A stretch of DNA of 25,113 bases, taken from the NCBI GenBank assembly GCA_023450615.1, contig JAEXGT010000051.1:1-25113 (forward strand). Direction: 5' to 3'. Below, piece after piece: positions 7,001 through 14,754 of the stretch; the first letter of the stretch is position 1; each line of letters begins with the position of its first letter. A model generated the notes under the pieces. That model was not told the DNA's origin. It saw only the letters and a program-made list of their open reading frames with translations, and searched no databases. Origin of the DNA: Pseudomonadota bacterium. GTDB taxonomy: Bacteria > Pseudomonadota > Alphaproteobacteria > Rhizobiales > Beijerinckiaceae. The position numbers and the translations under genes were made by a program.

Positions 7001-7100
7001 CCTCATCCTGAGGAGGCGCGAAGCGCCGTCTCGAAGGATGGTTCAGCGCACTCCGGACACTCCCTCGAAACGGATTGCTTGCGCAATCCTCAGGATGAGG
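7001..7100. repeat. Palindromic intergenic repeat (CCTCATCCTGAGG type)
   Basis: Outer arms CCTCATCCTGAGG (7001-7013) and CCTCAGGATGAGG (7088-7100) are exact reverse complements. Inside are GGCGC-GAA-GCGCC and GGATTGC-TTGC-GCAATCC hairpins. This is a common repeat type between genes in Rhizobiales. It lies between two convergent genes (DUF2937 and the 112-residue protein), where it could end both transcripts. Confidence 0.88.
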
Positions 7101-7121
7101 TTGAGTGTATCAAAGGCAGGC

Positions 7122-7460
7122 TTAAGCCTCGCGCTCCGGCTTTCCGGCCAGCACCACGTAAAAGCCCAAGCCATCGTTTGCGGGCAATGTCTGCAAACGG
7201 TCGATCCAGCCGCGTTTCTTGGCCTCCAGCAGCGCCTTGCCGATGGGCTGAAAAAGCGTCTCGCCACCGCCTTCCGGGGGCGGATCGAGGCGCACGGCGA
7301 TAGACTTCGCCTGCGCGAAGCGGCTGCGCTCCAACATGTCCTGGATTGAGGCCGCAGCCTGCTCGCGGGATGCGCCGCGCAGGTCGAGAACGGCCTCGGC
7401 ATCGACCACGCCCAGACCGCCGCGCAGCTTCTCGGCGTAGAATTCCTCGAAATGCGGCAT
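7122..7460 (-). CDS. Conserved small protein, unknown function (weakly Smr-like)
   Basis: 112 residues starting MPHFEEFYAEKLRGG. The ATG at 7460 is preferred over the GTG at 7469 because GAGGGAG lies 8 bases upstream of the ATG but directly abuts the GTG. The central part (VLDLRGASREQAAASIQDMLERSRFAQAKSIAVRLDPPPEGG) has an LDLRG start, an amphipathic helix and a strand, which resembles the opening of an Smr domain, but the GxG of Smr is not clear, so I make no functional call. It is soluble. It lies 63 bases downstream of the homospermidine synthase stop on the same strand and could be co-transcribed with it. Confidence 0.75.
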   Translation of the reverse strand: MPHFEEFYAEKLRGGLGVVDAEAVLDLRGASREQAAASIQDMLERSRFAQAKSIAVRLDPPPEGGGETLFQPIGKALLEAKKRGWIDRLQTLPANDGLGFYVVLAGKPEREA

Positions 7461-7523
7461 GTCGGTCACTCCCTCAAACCTAGAACGAACATGGCCGGCT
7501 TTGAGCCGGCCATGTGTAGAGCG

Positions 7524-8954
7524 TCAACGTACCAGAATGTTCCGGAACTGCCACGGATCGGAGGTGTCGATATCCTCCGGGAAGAAGCCCGGGCGATCAT
7601 CGAGCGGGGTCCAATCCGTGTAGTAGCCCTTCACCGGTCCGAGATAGGGCATCTGCACTTCGAGGCAGCGCTTGAAGTCGATGTCGTCGGCCTCAACGAT
7701 GCCTGCATTCGGGTTCTCCAGCGCCCACACCATGCCCGCGAGCACGGCGGAGCTCACCTGAAGGCCGGTGGCGTTCTGGTAAGGGGCGAGTTTGCGGGTT
7801 TCCTCGATGGAAAGCTGCGAACCGAACCAATAGGCGTTCTTGGAGTGGCCGTAGAGCAGCACGCCGAGTTCGTCCTTGCCGTCGACGATCTCATTCTCGG
7901 TGAGGATGTGCTGCTTGCCCTGGTACTTGCCGGCGGCGCCGAACATCTCGTGCATCGACAGCACGGCGTCGTTCGCCGGATGATAGGCGTAGTGGCAGGT
8001 CGGACGGTAGGTGACCTTGTCGCCCTCGCGCACCGTGAAGTAATCCGCAATCGAGATCGACTCGTTATGCGTCACCAGGAAGCCGTATTGCGGACCGGGC
8101 GTCGGGCACCAGGACCGGACGCGCGTGTTCGCGCCGGGCTGGAGCAGATAGATCGCGGCGCCGCAGCCCTTGTCGTGCGTGCGGGCGTTTTCCGGCATCC
8201 ATTTCTCGTGCGTGCCCCAGCCGAGTTCCGCCGGCTGTAGGCCTTCCGAGACGAAGCCGTCCACCGACCAGGTATTCACGAACACGCCCATGGGCTTGGG
8301 GTGCTCCGCGCGCTGCGTGTCACGCTCGGCGATGTGGATGCCCTTCACGCCGACCTTGCTCATGAGAGCGGCCCATTCCTCGCGGGACTTCGGCACCTCG
8401 ACCTCGAGCCCGGTATCCTTGGCCACGTTGAGAAGCGCCTGCTTCACGAACCAGGAGACCATGCCGGGATTGGCGCCGCAGCAATTCACCGCCGTGGGGC
8501 CGCCGGGGGCCTGGCGGCGCGCGTCGAGGATGTTCTCGCGCAACATGTAGTTGGTGCGGGCCTCGGGGCCTGCGTTCTTGTCGAAATAGAACCCGAGCCA
8601 GGGCTCGGCGACCGTGTCGACGTAAAGCGCGCCGAGTTCGCGGGCGAGCTCCATGATGGCGCGCGAAGAGGTGTCCACCGACAGGTTCACGCAGAAGCCC
8701 TGGCCGCCGCCTTCGGTGAGCAGGGGCGTGAGGATCTCGCGGTAATTCTCGGGGGTCAGCGCCTTCTGCACGAGCGGGATGCCGCGCACGTCGAGCATGG
8801 AGCGGTCGGTGTCGACGGGATCGATGACCGTGAAGCGGTTCTTGTCGAACTCGAAATGCCGCTCGATCAGGGGCAGCATGCCTTTGCCGATGGACCCGAA
8901 GCCGATCATGACGATCGGGCCGGTGATGCGGCCATGAATGGGCCATGTGGTCAT
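7524..8954 (-). CDS. hss: Homospermidine synthase
   Basis: 476 residues, the same size as the Blastochloris viridis enzyme. It makes sym-homospermidine from two putrescines (or putrescine plus spermidine) using NAD+ as a bound hydride carrier, in the cytoplasm. The Rossmann motif GFGSIG is at 18-23. Glu117 (VAEPW), Asn162 (CGANPG), Glu210 (IAERD) and Trp229 (VNTWSVDG) fall at exactly the positions I recall for active-site residues of the B. viridis enzyme. GAAGGAG lies 8 bases before the ATG. Homospermidine is the main long polyamine of many Rhizobiales. The putrescine source, ornithine decarboxylase, is 2.2 kb upstream on the same strand, separated by an MFS transporter and a GNAT gene. Confidence 0.96.
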   Translation of the reverse strand: MTTWPIHGRITGPIVMIGFGSIGKGMLPLIERHFEFDKNRFTVIDPVDTDRSMLDVRGIPLVQKALTPENYREILTPLLTEGGGQGFCVNLSVDTSSRAIMELARELGALYVDTVAEPWLGFYFDKNAGPEARTNYMLRENILDARRQAPGGPTAVNCCGANPGMVSWFVKQALLNVAKDTGLEVEVPKSREEWAALMSKVGVKGIHIAERDTQRAEHPKPMGVFVNTWSVDGFVSEGLQPAELGWGTHEKWMPENARTHDKGCGAAIYLLQPGANTRVRSWCPTPGPQYGFLVTHNESISIADYFTVREGDKVTYRPTCHYAYHPANDAVLSMHEMFGAAGKYQGKQHILTENEIVDGKDELGVLLYGHSKNAYWFGSQLSIEETRKLAPYQNATGLQVSSAVLAGMVWALENPNAGIVEADDIDFKRCLEVQMPYLGPVKGYYTDWTPLDDRPGFFPEDIDTSDPWQFRNILVR

Positions 8955-9161
8955 CGATACTTCTCCTTCGTGGAAGCCTGGAACAGGCTGAAGATGTCTC
9001 CGGGTTGGACAATTCCGGGCGCATCTAGGATTGAGGAGCCCCCGGGGTCAATGCCTGCGCATCCCTCTGCGCACCGAATGCCGTTTTCCCTGCGGATGGC
9101 GACCCTCTCGTGACAAGAAAAGACCTCTTTTCATGGTTTTAGGACTCGACACGAAGAAACA

Positions 9162-10439
9162 ATGTCTCATGATCGGGTTCCAGCGGCATCAGACCCTGAT
9201 TTGCGACCGATGAAACTCCATGAACTCCTCATGCGCCATGGGCGCGTGATCGGTCTCGGCTTCGCCTTGACCCTGCTGTCCTCCTTCGGGCAGACCTTCT
9301 TCATCTCGCTCTCGGGCCCCGATATCCGGCAGGCCTTCGACCTGACCCATGGCAGCTTCGGGCTGATCTATTCCGTTGCGACCCTCGCCTCGGGCCTGCT
9401 GATGATCTGGATCGGCGGCGCCATCGACCGGATCGATGTGGGCCTCTACGCAACCGCGGCCTTTCTCGGATTGGCCGCAGCGGCCCTCAGCCTCTCCTTC
9501 GCCCCCAACCTGCTGGTGCTCGGATTGAGTTTCTTCGCCTTGCGCCTCTTCGGGCAGGGCATGATGAGCCATGCCGGCGTCATGAGCACCGCGCGCCTGC
9601 CCGAAGGCATTCGCGGCAGGGCTGTCGGCGTGGCGACCCTCGGCTTCTCGGCGGGAGAGGCAATCCTGCCCGGCATCGCGGTCGCGCTCATCGCGGCCTT
9701 GGGCTGGGTCGGAACATGGCGCGTCGCCGCGCTCGTGCTGGTGACATGCCTCGCCCTCGGGTGGCTGACCGGCCTTCTGAAGACATCCCGCAAGCCGGAA
9801 TCGGCGGATGAAACGTTCGTGCCCGCCACGAGCGAACCGGGTCCGCGCTGGCTTGACCTTTTGCGCGACTGGCGCTTCCTCGCGCTCGTGCCGACAATGG
9901 CAGGCTATCCGGCCATCATGACGGCCTACCTGTTTCACCTGCGCTTCATTGCCGAAACGAAGGGCTGGGCGGTGGAGTTACTGGCGACCGGTATCACGGT
10001 GTTCGCCCTCGTCTCCGTCGTCGTGACCATGACCGCGGGCACGCTGATCGATCGCCTGGGCGCGATCCCGGTCAGCCATTTCTATCTCGTGGGAATGATT
10101 CTGGCGTCGATCGTTCTGGTGACGGTGAGCGGCGCATCCACGCCCCTCATCTTCTTCGCCCTCATCGGCCTGACGACCGGCTGCACCAACGTGGTGATCG
10201 CATCCACCCTGGCCGAGCTTTACGGCACGCGCCACCTCGGCAAGATCCGTGCTTTGGGAGGCGCGATCATGGTGATCGCATCCGCCATCGGCCCCGTAGG
10301 CGCAGGCATGCTGTTCGATGTCGGGATCGGCGTCGATGCCGTTGCCGTCGGCTTTGCCGCCTATCTCGTCGCGGCTGCGGGGATCACCTTCGTGCTGCCC
10401 AACCCGAGAGCCGAACGTCTCCGGCTCTCGGGAGGCTAG
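9162..10439 (+). CDS. MFS transporter
   Basis: 425 residues with about twelve hydrophobic helices in two halves and a polar central loop (near residues 205-225, TSRKPESADETFVPATSEPG). The family motif after helix 2 is modified: WIGGAIDRIDVG. An inner-membrane secondary transporter; substrate unknown. Two in-frame ATGs are possible, 9162 and 9210 (MKLHELLMRHG); neither has a strong ribosome binding site, and the residues between them are polar, so the start is uncertain. It runs opposite to the polyamine genes that flank it and ends 4 bases from the convergent GNAT gene. Its place between hss and odc hints at polyamine or precursor transport, but it may simply be an insertion. Confidence 0.88.
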   Translation: MSHDRVPAASDPDLRPMKLHELLMRHGRVIGLGFALTLLSSFGQTFFISLSGPDIRQAFDLTHGSFGLIYSVATLASGLLMIWIGGAIDRIDVGLYATAAFLGLAAAALSLSFAPNLLVLGLSFFALRLFGQGMMSHAGVMSTARLPEGIRGRAVGVATLGFSAGEAILPGIAVALIAALGWVGTWRVAALVLVTCLALGWLTGLLKTSRKPESADETFVPATSEPGPRWLDLLRDWRFLALVPTMAGYPAIMTAYLFHLRFIAETKGWAVELLATGITVFALVSVVVTMTAGTLIDRLGAIPVSHFYLVGMILASIVLVTVSGASTPLIFFALIGLTTGCTNVVIASTLAELYGTRHLGKIRALGGAIMVIASAIGPVGAGMLFDVGIGVDAVAVGFAAYLVAAAGITFVLPNPRAERLRLSGG

Positions 10440-10443
10440 TGCA

Positions 10444-11016
10444 TCATGCAGCCGGACGCACGCCCGGCAACTGCCCCTGCGCAGCAGCGGCAACAAGCGC
10501 GGGAAGATCGGGCTTGTCCTCGAATGCACCCGTCGCGGACACGAGACCGCGCGCGCCATCGAGATAGCCCTCTTCCATTTCGAGCGCGAGGAAGCGGTTG
10601 CGCTCGTACGGGCCGGGCAGCCAGAGCGAACCGGTCTTGTCTGTCGAGAAGCCGAAGCGCTCGTAATAGGGGGCGTCGCCCACGAGCAGCACCGCCTTGT
10701 GGCCGAGGTCGGCTGCGCGCTTCAGCGCCTCGCGCATGAGCTTTCCGCCGAGGCCGAGGCTCTGGAGCGTGGGATCGATGGCGATGGGGCCGAGCATCAG
10801 CGCGGCGCGGTTCGGCCCGGCCGAGATGTGCCACAGACGCACCGTACCGACGAGTTCGCCGTCACGTTCGATCACGAGCGACAGGCCGTCGGCAGCCTTG
10901 CGGCCTTCGCGCAAGCGCTCGCAGGTCTTCTGGAACCGTGCCGGTCCGAAGCAGGCATCGAGCAGCGCCTCGCGCGCTTCGACGTCGTGGAAGGATTCTT
11001 CGCGAATCGTGATCAT
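10444..11016 (-). CDS. GNAT family N-acetyltransferase (YhbS-like)
   Basis: 190 residues starting MITIREESFHDVEAREALLD. GGGAGG lies 8 bases before this ATG, so a longer frame back to 11082 is rejected. The acetyl-CoA motif is LGPIAIDPTLQSLGLGGKLMREAL (about residues 75-98, with Q85-x-x-G-x-G), followed by the second strand-helix (AVLLVGDAPYYERFGF). It transfers an acetyl group from acetyl-CoA; the acceptor is unknown. The gene is downstream of ornithine decarboxylase on the same strand and, from memory, this trio with hss recurs in Rhizobiales, so a polyamine or related amine acceptor is plausible (inference). A strong hairpin (11062-11085) lies between it and the decarboxylase. Confidence 0.9.
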   Translation of the reverse strand: MITIREESFHDVEAREALLDACFGPARFQKTCERLREGRKAADGLSLVIERDGELVGTVRLWHISAGPNRAALMLGPIAIDPTLQSLGLGGKLMREALKRAADLGHKAVLLVGDAPYYERFGFSTDKTGSLWLPGPYERNRFLALEMEEGYLDGARGLVSATGAFEDKPDLPALVAAAAQGQLPGVRPAA

Positions 11017-11061
11017 GGCCGTGGCCTCCCAAAACTCATGGGGTGAGCGACAGCCCTCGCA

Positions 11062-11085
11062 CCGATGAGCGTCCTCGCTCATCGG
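11062..11085 (-). terminator. Hairpin after the decarboxylase gene (possible terminator or attenuator)
   Basis: Perfect 10-bp arms CCGATGAGCG (11062-11071) and CGCTCATCGG (11076-11085) around TCCT. It lies 64 bases beyond the odc stop and 45 bases before the GNAT start. No T-run follows on the minus strand, so it may only partly terminate or may protect the odc 3' end. Confidence 0.5.
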
Positions 11086-11149
11086 CCGTCCGGGACAACT
11101 GCGGTGGAGTTGGTGCCTGCCTCATTCAGCGAGACAGACGGAACGCGAG

Positions 11150-12304
11150 TTAAATCACGTAGGACTTCAGCGGCGGGAAGCCGTTGAACGCGACCGCCGA
11201 GTAGGTGGTCGTGTAGGCGCCCGTGCCTTCGATCAGCACCTTGTCGCCGATCTCCAGCGAGACGGGGAGCGGGTAAGGCTCCTTCTCGTAGAGAACGTCG
11301 GCGGAGTCGCAGGTCGGACCGGCCAGCACGCACGGCACCTTGCGGTCGCCGTCGCGCTCGCTGCGGATCGGATAGCGGATCGACTCGTCCATCGTCTCGG
11401 CGAGACCGCCGAACTTGCCGATGTCGAGATAGACCCAGCGCACCTCTTCCTCGTCACGGCTCTTCTTCGAGACGAGAACGACCTCGGCCTCGATGACGCC
11501 CGCATTGCCGACCATGCCGCGGCCCGGCTCGATGATCGTCTCCGGAATGCGGTTGCCGAAATGCTTCGACAGCGCGCGGAAGATCGACTCGCCGTAGGCT
11601 TCGACCTGAGGAACCGTCTTCAGGTACTTGGTCGGGAAGCCGCCGCCGAGATTGACCATCGACAGGTGGATGCCGCGGCCAGCGCATTCGCGGAAGATCG
11701 CGGAGGCGGACGCAAGCGCCTGATCCCAAGCTTCCGTGTTGCCCTGCTGCGAGCCGACATGGAACGACACGCCATAGGCTTCAAGGCCGAGGCGGACGCC
11801 ATGCTCGAGCACGTCCACCGCCATTTCCGGCACGCAGCCGAACTTGCGGGAGAGCGGCCACTCGGCGCCGGCGCCGTCGCACAGGATGCGGCAGAACACC
11901 TTCACCTCGGAGGCAGCAACGCCAGCGGTTTCAGCAGCGCGGGCGATCTTCTCGACCTCGGCTTCGCAATCGACCGCATAGAGGCGCACGCCGATCTCGA
12001 GGGCGCGCGCGATGTCGCGCTCCTTCTTGATCGTGTTGCCGAAGGAGATGCGGTCCGGCGTGGCGCCGGCATCGAGCGCGAGCTGGATCTCGACCACGGA
12101 GGCCGTGTCGAAGCACGAGCCGAGATCGGCCAGAAGCTTCAGCACCTTCGGGTCGGGATTCGCCTTCACGGCGTAGAACACGCGCGTGTCGGGCAGCGCA
12201 CGGGCAAACTTGGAGTAGTTGTCGCGCACGACTTCGAGGTCGACGACCACGCACGGGCCATCTTCTCGTCGGTTGCGCAGGAATTCACGAATGCGCTCAG
12301 TCAT
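11150..12304 (-). CDS. odc: Ornithine decarboxylase, alanine-racemase-fold (PLP group IV)
   Basis: 384 residues. Cytoplasmic PLP enzyme converting ornithine (some homologues also lysine) to putrescine (cadaverine). The PLP lysine is Lys47 (FYAVKANPDP), phosphate-binding GGGFP at 220-224, EPGR at 259-262, and the active-site Cys332-Asp333 in GPTCDSADVL. GGGGAG lies 6 bases before the ATG. It supplies putrescine for Hss downstream. The gene has a leader of about 437 nt from a candidate promoter, with hairpins and a T-run that fit the Rfam speF leader found before this gene in alphaproteobacteria; I could not run the covariance model. Substrate preference between ornithine and lysine is not certain. 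Confidence 0.94.
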   Translation of the reverse strand: MTERIREFLRNRREDGPCVVVDLEVVRDNYSKFARALPDTRVFYAVKANPDPKVLKLLADLGSCFDTASVVEIQLALDAGATPDRISFGNTIKKERDIARALEIGVRLYAVDCEAEVEKIARAAETAGVAASEVKVFCRILCDGAGAEWPLSRKFGCVPEMAVDVLEHGVRLGLEAYGVSFHVGSQQGNTEAWDQALASASAIFRECAGRGIHLSMVNLGGGFPTKYLKTVPQVEAYGESIFRALSKHFGNRIPETIIEPGRGMVGNAGVIEAEVVLVSKKSRDEEEVRWVYLDIGKFGGLAETMDESIRYPIRSERDGDRKVPCVLAGPTCDSADVLYEKEPYPLPVSLEIGDKVLIEGTGAYTTTYSAVAFNGFPPLKSYVI

Positions 12305-12559
12305 GGCGCTCTCCCCACCACAGGTTCAATGGAGGTCTTGTCGAAGCCTCCGGATTGAAATTTGGACAGTCAGAGCCTTCTGCTGTCCGGCGTCAGCGAG
12401 GGAAGATGCATCCCGCTTCGTGCGATGGAGACACGAGTAGCGGCGATGGGCTCTTCACCCGACGATGCTGCCGTGGATTGGATGGGGGATTCCCGTCCGC
12501 ACGCCTGGCAATGATAAACAAGCCTCTTCGGTGTTGACCTTTGGAGGGCCAACGAGACC

Positions 12560-12611
12560 AAAAAAGCCCGTTCGTCGTTGCTTTAAGTCGCGTCCCCCGT
12601 TGAGAACGGGG
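12560..12611 (-). terminator. Candidate terminator/antiterminator switch in the odc leader
   Basis: In the RNA, the segment CCCCGUU can pair with AACGGGG right after it (plus-strand 12605-12611 with 12595-12601, loop of 3). The overlapping CCCGUUC (12604-12610) can instead pair with GAACGGG (12567-12573), which runs through a C into six U (12560-12565). The second fold has the form of an intrinsic terminator; the first would prevent it. Confidence 0.5.
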
Positions 12612-12656
12612 TGCGCCGGTTTTCGCCTCCGGCTGCCGGTTAGGGGTAGTCGAGAG

Positions 12657-12713
12657 CTAGGATGCTCTCGGGCGGCTGTCCGGCCTCTTGTCCGGATGCC
12701 CACCAACCGACAC
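12657..12713 (-). CDS. Possible 18-residue leader peptide in the odc leader
   Basis: A GTG at 12713 opens a short frame ending at TAG (12657-12659), coding for MSVGGHPDKRPDSRPRAS. Its stop codon falls at the CGAGAGC/GCTCTCG hairpin, so a ribosome stalled near the end would disturb that hairpin. It is rich in Arg/Lys/Pro, loosely like the Arg-containing SpeFL peptide of enterobacteria. No good ribosome binding site is seen, and random short frames are common, so confidence is low. Confidence 0.2.
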   Translation of the reverse strand: MSVGGHPDKRPDSRPRAS

Positions 12714-12748
12714 ACGACCACAGGCACGTGCGAAATTGGGCAAGCGGG

Positions 12749-12776
12749 AGATAATCACATTCTGTCTGGATCACAA
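12749..12776 (-). promoter_or_regulatory. Candidate promoter for odc
   Basis: On the minus strand, TTGTGA (12771-12776) and TTATCT (12749-12754) are 16 bases apart. Transcription would start near 12742, giving a leader of about 437 nt. Moderate match to sigma-70 consensus only. Confidence 0.35.
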
Positions 12777-12939
12777 GACCTTTTCGGGCCTCACGCAAAA
12801 AATTTTAGCCCTCTCCCCGGGAGAGAATGGCAAGGCTTCCGTTCAGCCCCTATTAAGCGGCCAAGGCTCACCCATTTAAGATGTTTGCCGCTCCTCAGAA
12901 GCGGCCTCCCCTGCACTTAGGAAAGAACACTTCGCCGCC

Positions 12940-14514
12940 ATGATGCACCTCTCCCGTCGCGCCCTCCTGCAAAGCCTGCTCGCTGCCACTGCTCTCTCTG
13001 CCTGGGGCGGAGAGGCTCTCGCGCAAGCTCCGCAGAACGGCGCACCGGCACCGAACCCGTTCCGATTCGAGGATGTGGTGCGCCGGGCGCGGGAATTGTC
13101 GAGCGCTCCCTTCGAGGGAACCGTTCCTCCGCTGCCCGAGCCGCTCAATCGCCTGAGCTTCGACGATTACCGCGACATCCGCTTCCGCCCGGACAAGGCG
13201 CTGCTCGCCAGCAGCAACGGTCCGTTCCGGATGCAGCTCTTCCATCTCGGCTTCCTTTATCAGCGCCCCGTCACCGTCAACGTCATCCGCGACGGAGTTC
13301 CGACGCCGGTGCCCTACCAGCGCGAGCTGTTCGATTATGGCCGCAACAAGATCGAGCGGCCGCTGCCGGTGAACCTCGGCTTTGCGGGTTTCCGCCTGCA
13401 TTACCCGCTCAACAATCCGAAGGTGCATGACGAGCTGATCGCCTTTCTCGGCGCGAGCTATTTCCGCTTCCTCGGACGCGACCAGAAATACGGCCTCTCG
13501 GCGCGCGGCCTTGCCATCAATGTGGAAGGCGGGGAGCAGGAGGAGTTTCCGCATTTCCGCGAATTCTGGATCGAGATGCCCAAGCCAGACAGCAACCGGG
13601 CAACGATCTATGCGCTCCTCGACAGCCCCTCCGTCACCGGCGCTTACCGGTTCGAGGTTTATCCGTCGAAGGAGACCACCCTCGACGTCACGGCGACGCT
13701 CTTCCCGCGCCAGCAGATCGAGAATGTGGGGCTTGCTCCCCTCACCTCCATGTATTTCGAGGGCGAGAACGACCGCAAGCCCACGGACGATTACCGCCTC
13801 GAAGTTCACGATTCGGATGGCCTTCTCATTCAGTCGGGGGCGGGCGAGTGGATCTGGCGCCCCTTGCGCAATCCGAACATGAAGAAGATCTCGTCCTTCT
13901 CCGACAACAACCCGCGCGGTTTCGGCCTCATGCAGCGCGACCGGGTGTTCGAGAACTATCAGGACCTCGAAGCCACCTATCACCTGCGCCCCGGCTACTG
14001 GGTGGAGCCGGTGGGCGAGTGGGGCGAAGGCTGGGTCGAGCTTGCGGAGATCCCGACGCCGGACGAAACCCACGACAACATCGTGGCCTATTGGCAACCG
14101 GCCAAGCCGTTGGAGCCCGGCCAGGAATTCACCTTCTCCTATCGCCTGCGGGCCGCGGGCTCCATCGGCGCCATGCATTCCGGCGGCAAGGCCATCAACA
14201 CCTTCCAGGCTCCGCCCCGCGCCAGCGGCTCGAACAGCCCGAGCGACCGCACGCATCGCCGCTTCATCATCGACTTCGCAGGCGGCGACCTCGCCTATTA
14301 CGTCAATGCGCCGGACCAGGTGCAGATCGTTCCCTCCACCTCCGTGGGAGAGATCACTCACACCTTCGTCATGCCGAACAGCAACATCGACGGCTTCCGC
14401 GCCGCCATCGACGTGAAGCTGGAACCCGGCCAATCCACGGATCTGCGCGCCTTCCTGAAGGCCGGCAACAAGGCTCTGACAGAGACCTGGACCTATCCCT
14501 GGGCCGTAGAGTGA
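12940..14514 (+). CDS. opgG: Glucan biosynthesis protein OpgG (complete paralogue)
   Basis: 524 residues, normal full length. The N-terminus MMHLSRRALLQSLLAATALSAWGGEALAQA has SRRALLQ, a twin-arginine (Tat) pattern, and an ALA-QA cleavage site. The mature protein carries the OpgG beta-sandwich N-domain (FDDYRDIRFRP, FRMQLFHLGFLYQ, GFAGFRLHYPLN, GASYFR, SARGLAI, EEFPHFREFWIE) and the C-domain (GLAPLTSMY, HDSDGL, GAGEWIWRPL, NPRGFGLMQRDR, DETHDNIVAYW). It shapes the backbone of periplasmic glucans; some members are beta-1,2-glucanases. The two ATGs at 12940 and 12943 are both possible; AGGAAAG is rather far upstream (about 14 bases). A CTCTCCC/GGGAGAG palindrome (12811-12825) is in its upstream region. 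It is monocistronic, with a hairpin following. Confidence 0.95.
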   Translation: MMHLSRRALLQSLLAATALSAWGGEALAQAPQNGAPAPNPFRFEDVVRRARELSSAPFEGTVPPLPEPLNRLSFDDYRDIRFRPDKALLASSNGPFRMQLFHLGFLYQRPVTVNVIRDGVPTPVPYQRELFDYGRNKIERPLPVNLGFAGFRLHYPLNNPKVHDELIAFLGASYFRFLGRDQKYGLSARGLAINVEGGEQEEFPHFREFWIEMPKPDSNRATIYALLDSPSVTGAYRFEVYPSKETTLDVTATLFPRQQIENVGLAPLTSMYFEGENDRKPTDDYRLEVHDSDGLLIQSGAGEWIWRPLRNPNMKKISSFSDNNPRGFGLMQRDRVFENYQDLEATYHLRPGYWVEPVGEWGEGWVELAEIPTPDETHDNIVAYWQPAKPLEPGQEFTFSYRLRAAGSIGAMHSGGKAINTFQAPPRASGSNSPSDRTHRRFIIDFAGGDLAYYVNAPDQVQIVPSTSVGEITHTFVMPNSNIDGFRAAIDVKLEPGQSTDLRAFLKAGNKALTETWTYPWAVE

Positions 14515-14531
14515 ACCATCCATCGGCAATA

Positions 14532-14558
14532 ACGTGACCGGGCTCGCCCCGGTCACGT
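14532..14558 (+). terminator. Hairpin after opgG
   Basis: Perfect 11-bp arms ACGTGACCGGG (14532-14542) and CCCGGTCACGT (14548-14558), loop CTCGC, starting 18 bases after the stop codon. No clear T-run follows, so it is an intrinsic-type hairpin of uncertain efficiency. Confidence 0.6.
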
Positions 14559-14718
14559 CGCTTCGGCAGTCCCTTGTCCTCCTCGGGGCAGCGGAGCAGA
14601 GCGCCGCAGAGTTCATCAGGCGGATGATCCGCAGTTCCACCCTGTCATTCCCGCGTGTGCTCGAAGGGCACAGTAAGGATGAGCGTGAAGGCGGGCGCGC
14701 TATGTTCTCATTTTGTTC

Positions 14719-14747
14719 TTGACAATTGTCCTAACCTTGGCTATATC
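14719..14747 (+). promoter_or_regulatory. Strong candidate promoter for the Thi5-type ABC operon
   Basis: TTGACA (14719-14724), a 17-base spacer and TATATC (14742-14747). The -35 box overlaps a perfect 10-base palindrome GACAATTGTC (14721-14730), a possible operator. Transcription would begin near 14754, about 407 bases before the first gene. Confidence 0.6.
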
Positions 14748-14754
14748 CGTCTTG

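Larger units (their letters stand above)
12560..12727 (-). ncRNA. Structured odc leader RNA, probable speF-type element
   Basis: In the minus-strand transcript the region contains a TCCGG/CCGGA stem, a perfect CGAGAGC-loop-GCTCTCG hairpin (12664-12670 with 12651-12657), and two mutually exclusive stems near its 3' end. Position (a long leader before an alanine-racemase-fold ornithine decarboxylase in an alphaproteobacterium) matches the known speF motif. The identification rests on context and structure, not on a model search. The remaining leader (12305-12559) contains a further GGAGG/CCTCC hairpin at 12331-12351 close to the start codon. Confidence 0.6.

Noticed and set aside
9117..9132. 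GAAAAG-ACCT-CTTTTC hairpin before the MFS gene as a terminator
   Set aside because: Only six pairs, in a divergent promoter region, with no transcript expected to end there.
12455..12727. A 90-residue minus-strand frame in the odc leader
   Set aside because: It reads straight through the hairpins and T-run; basic, low-complexity sequence without a ribosome binding site.
12895..14640. A 581-residue minus-strand frame across opgG
   Set aside because: Antisense to a full-length OpgG with clear family motifs; no recognisable domain or ribosome binding site.
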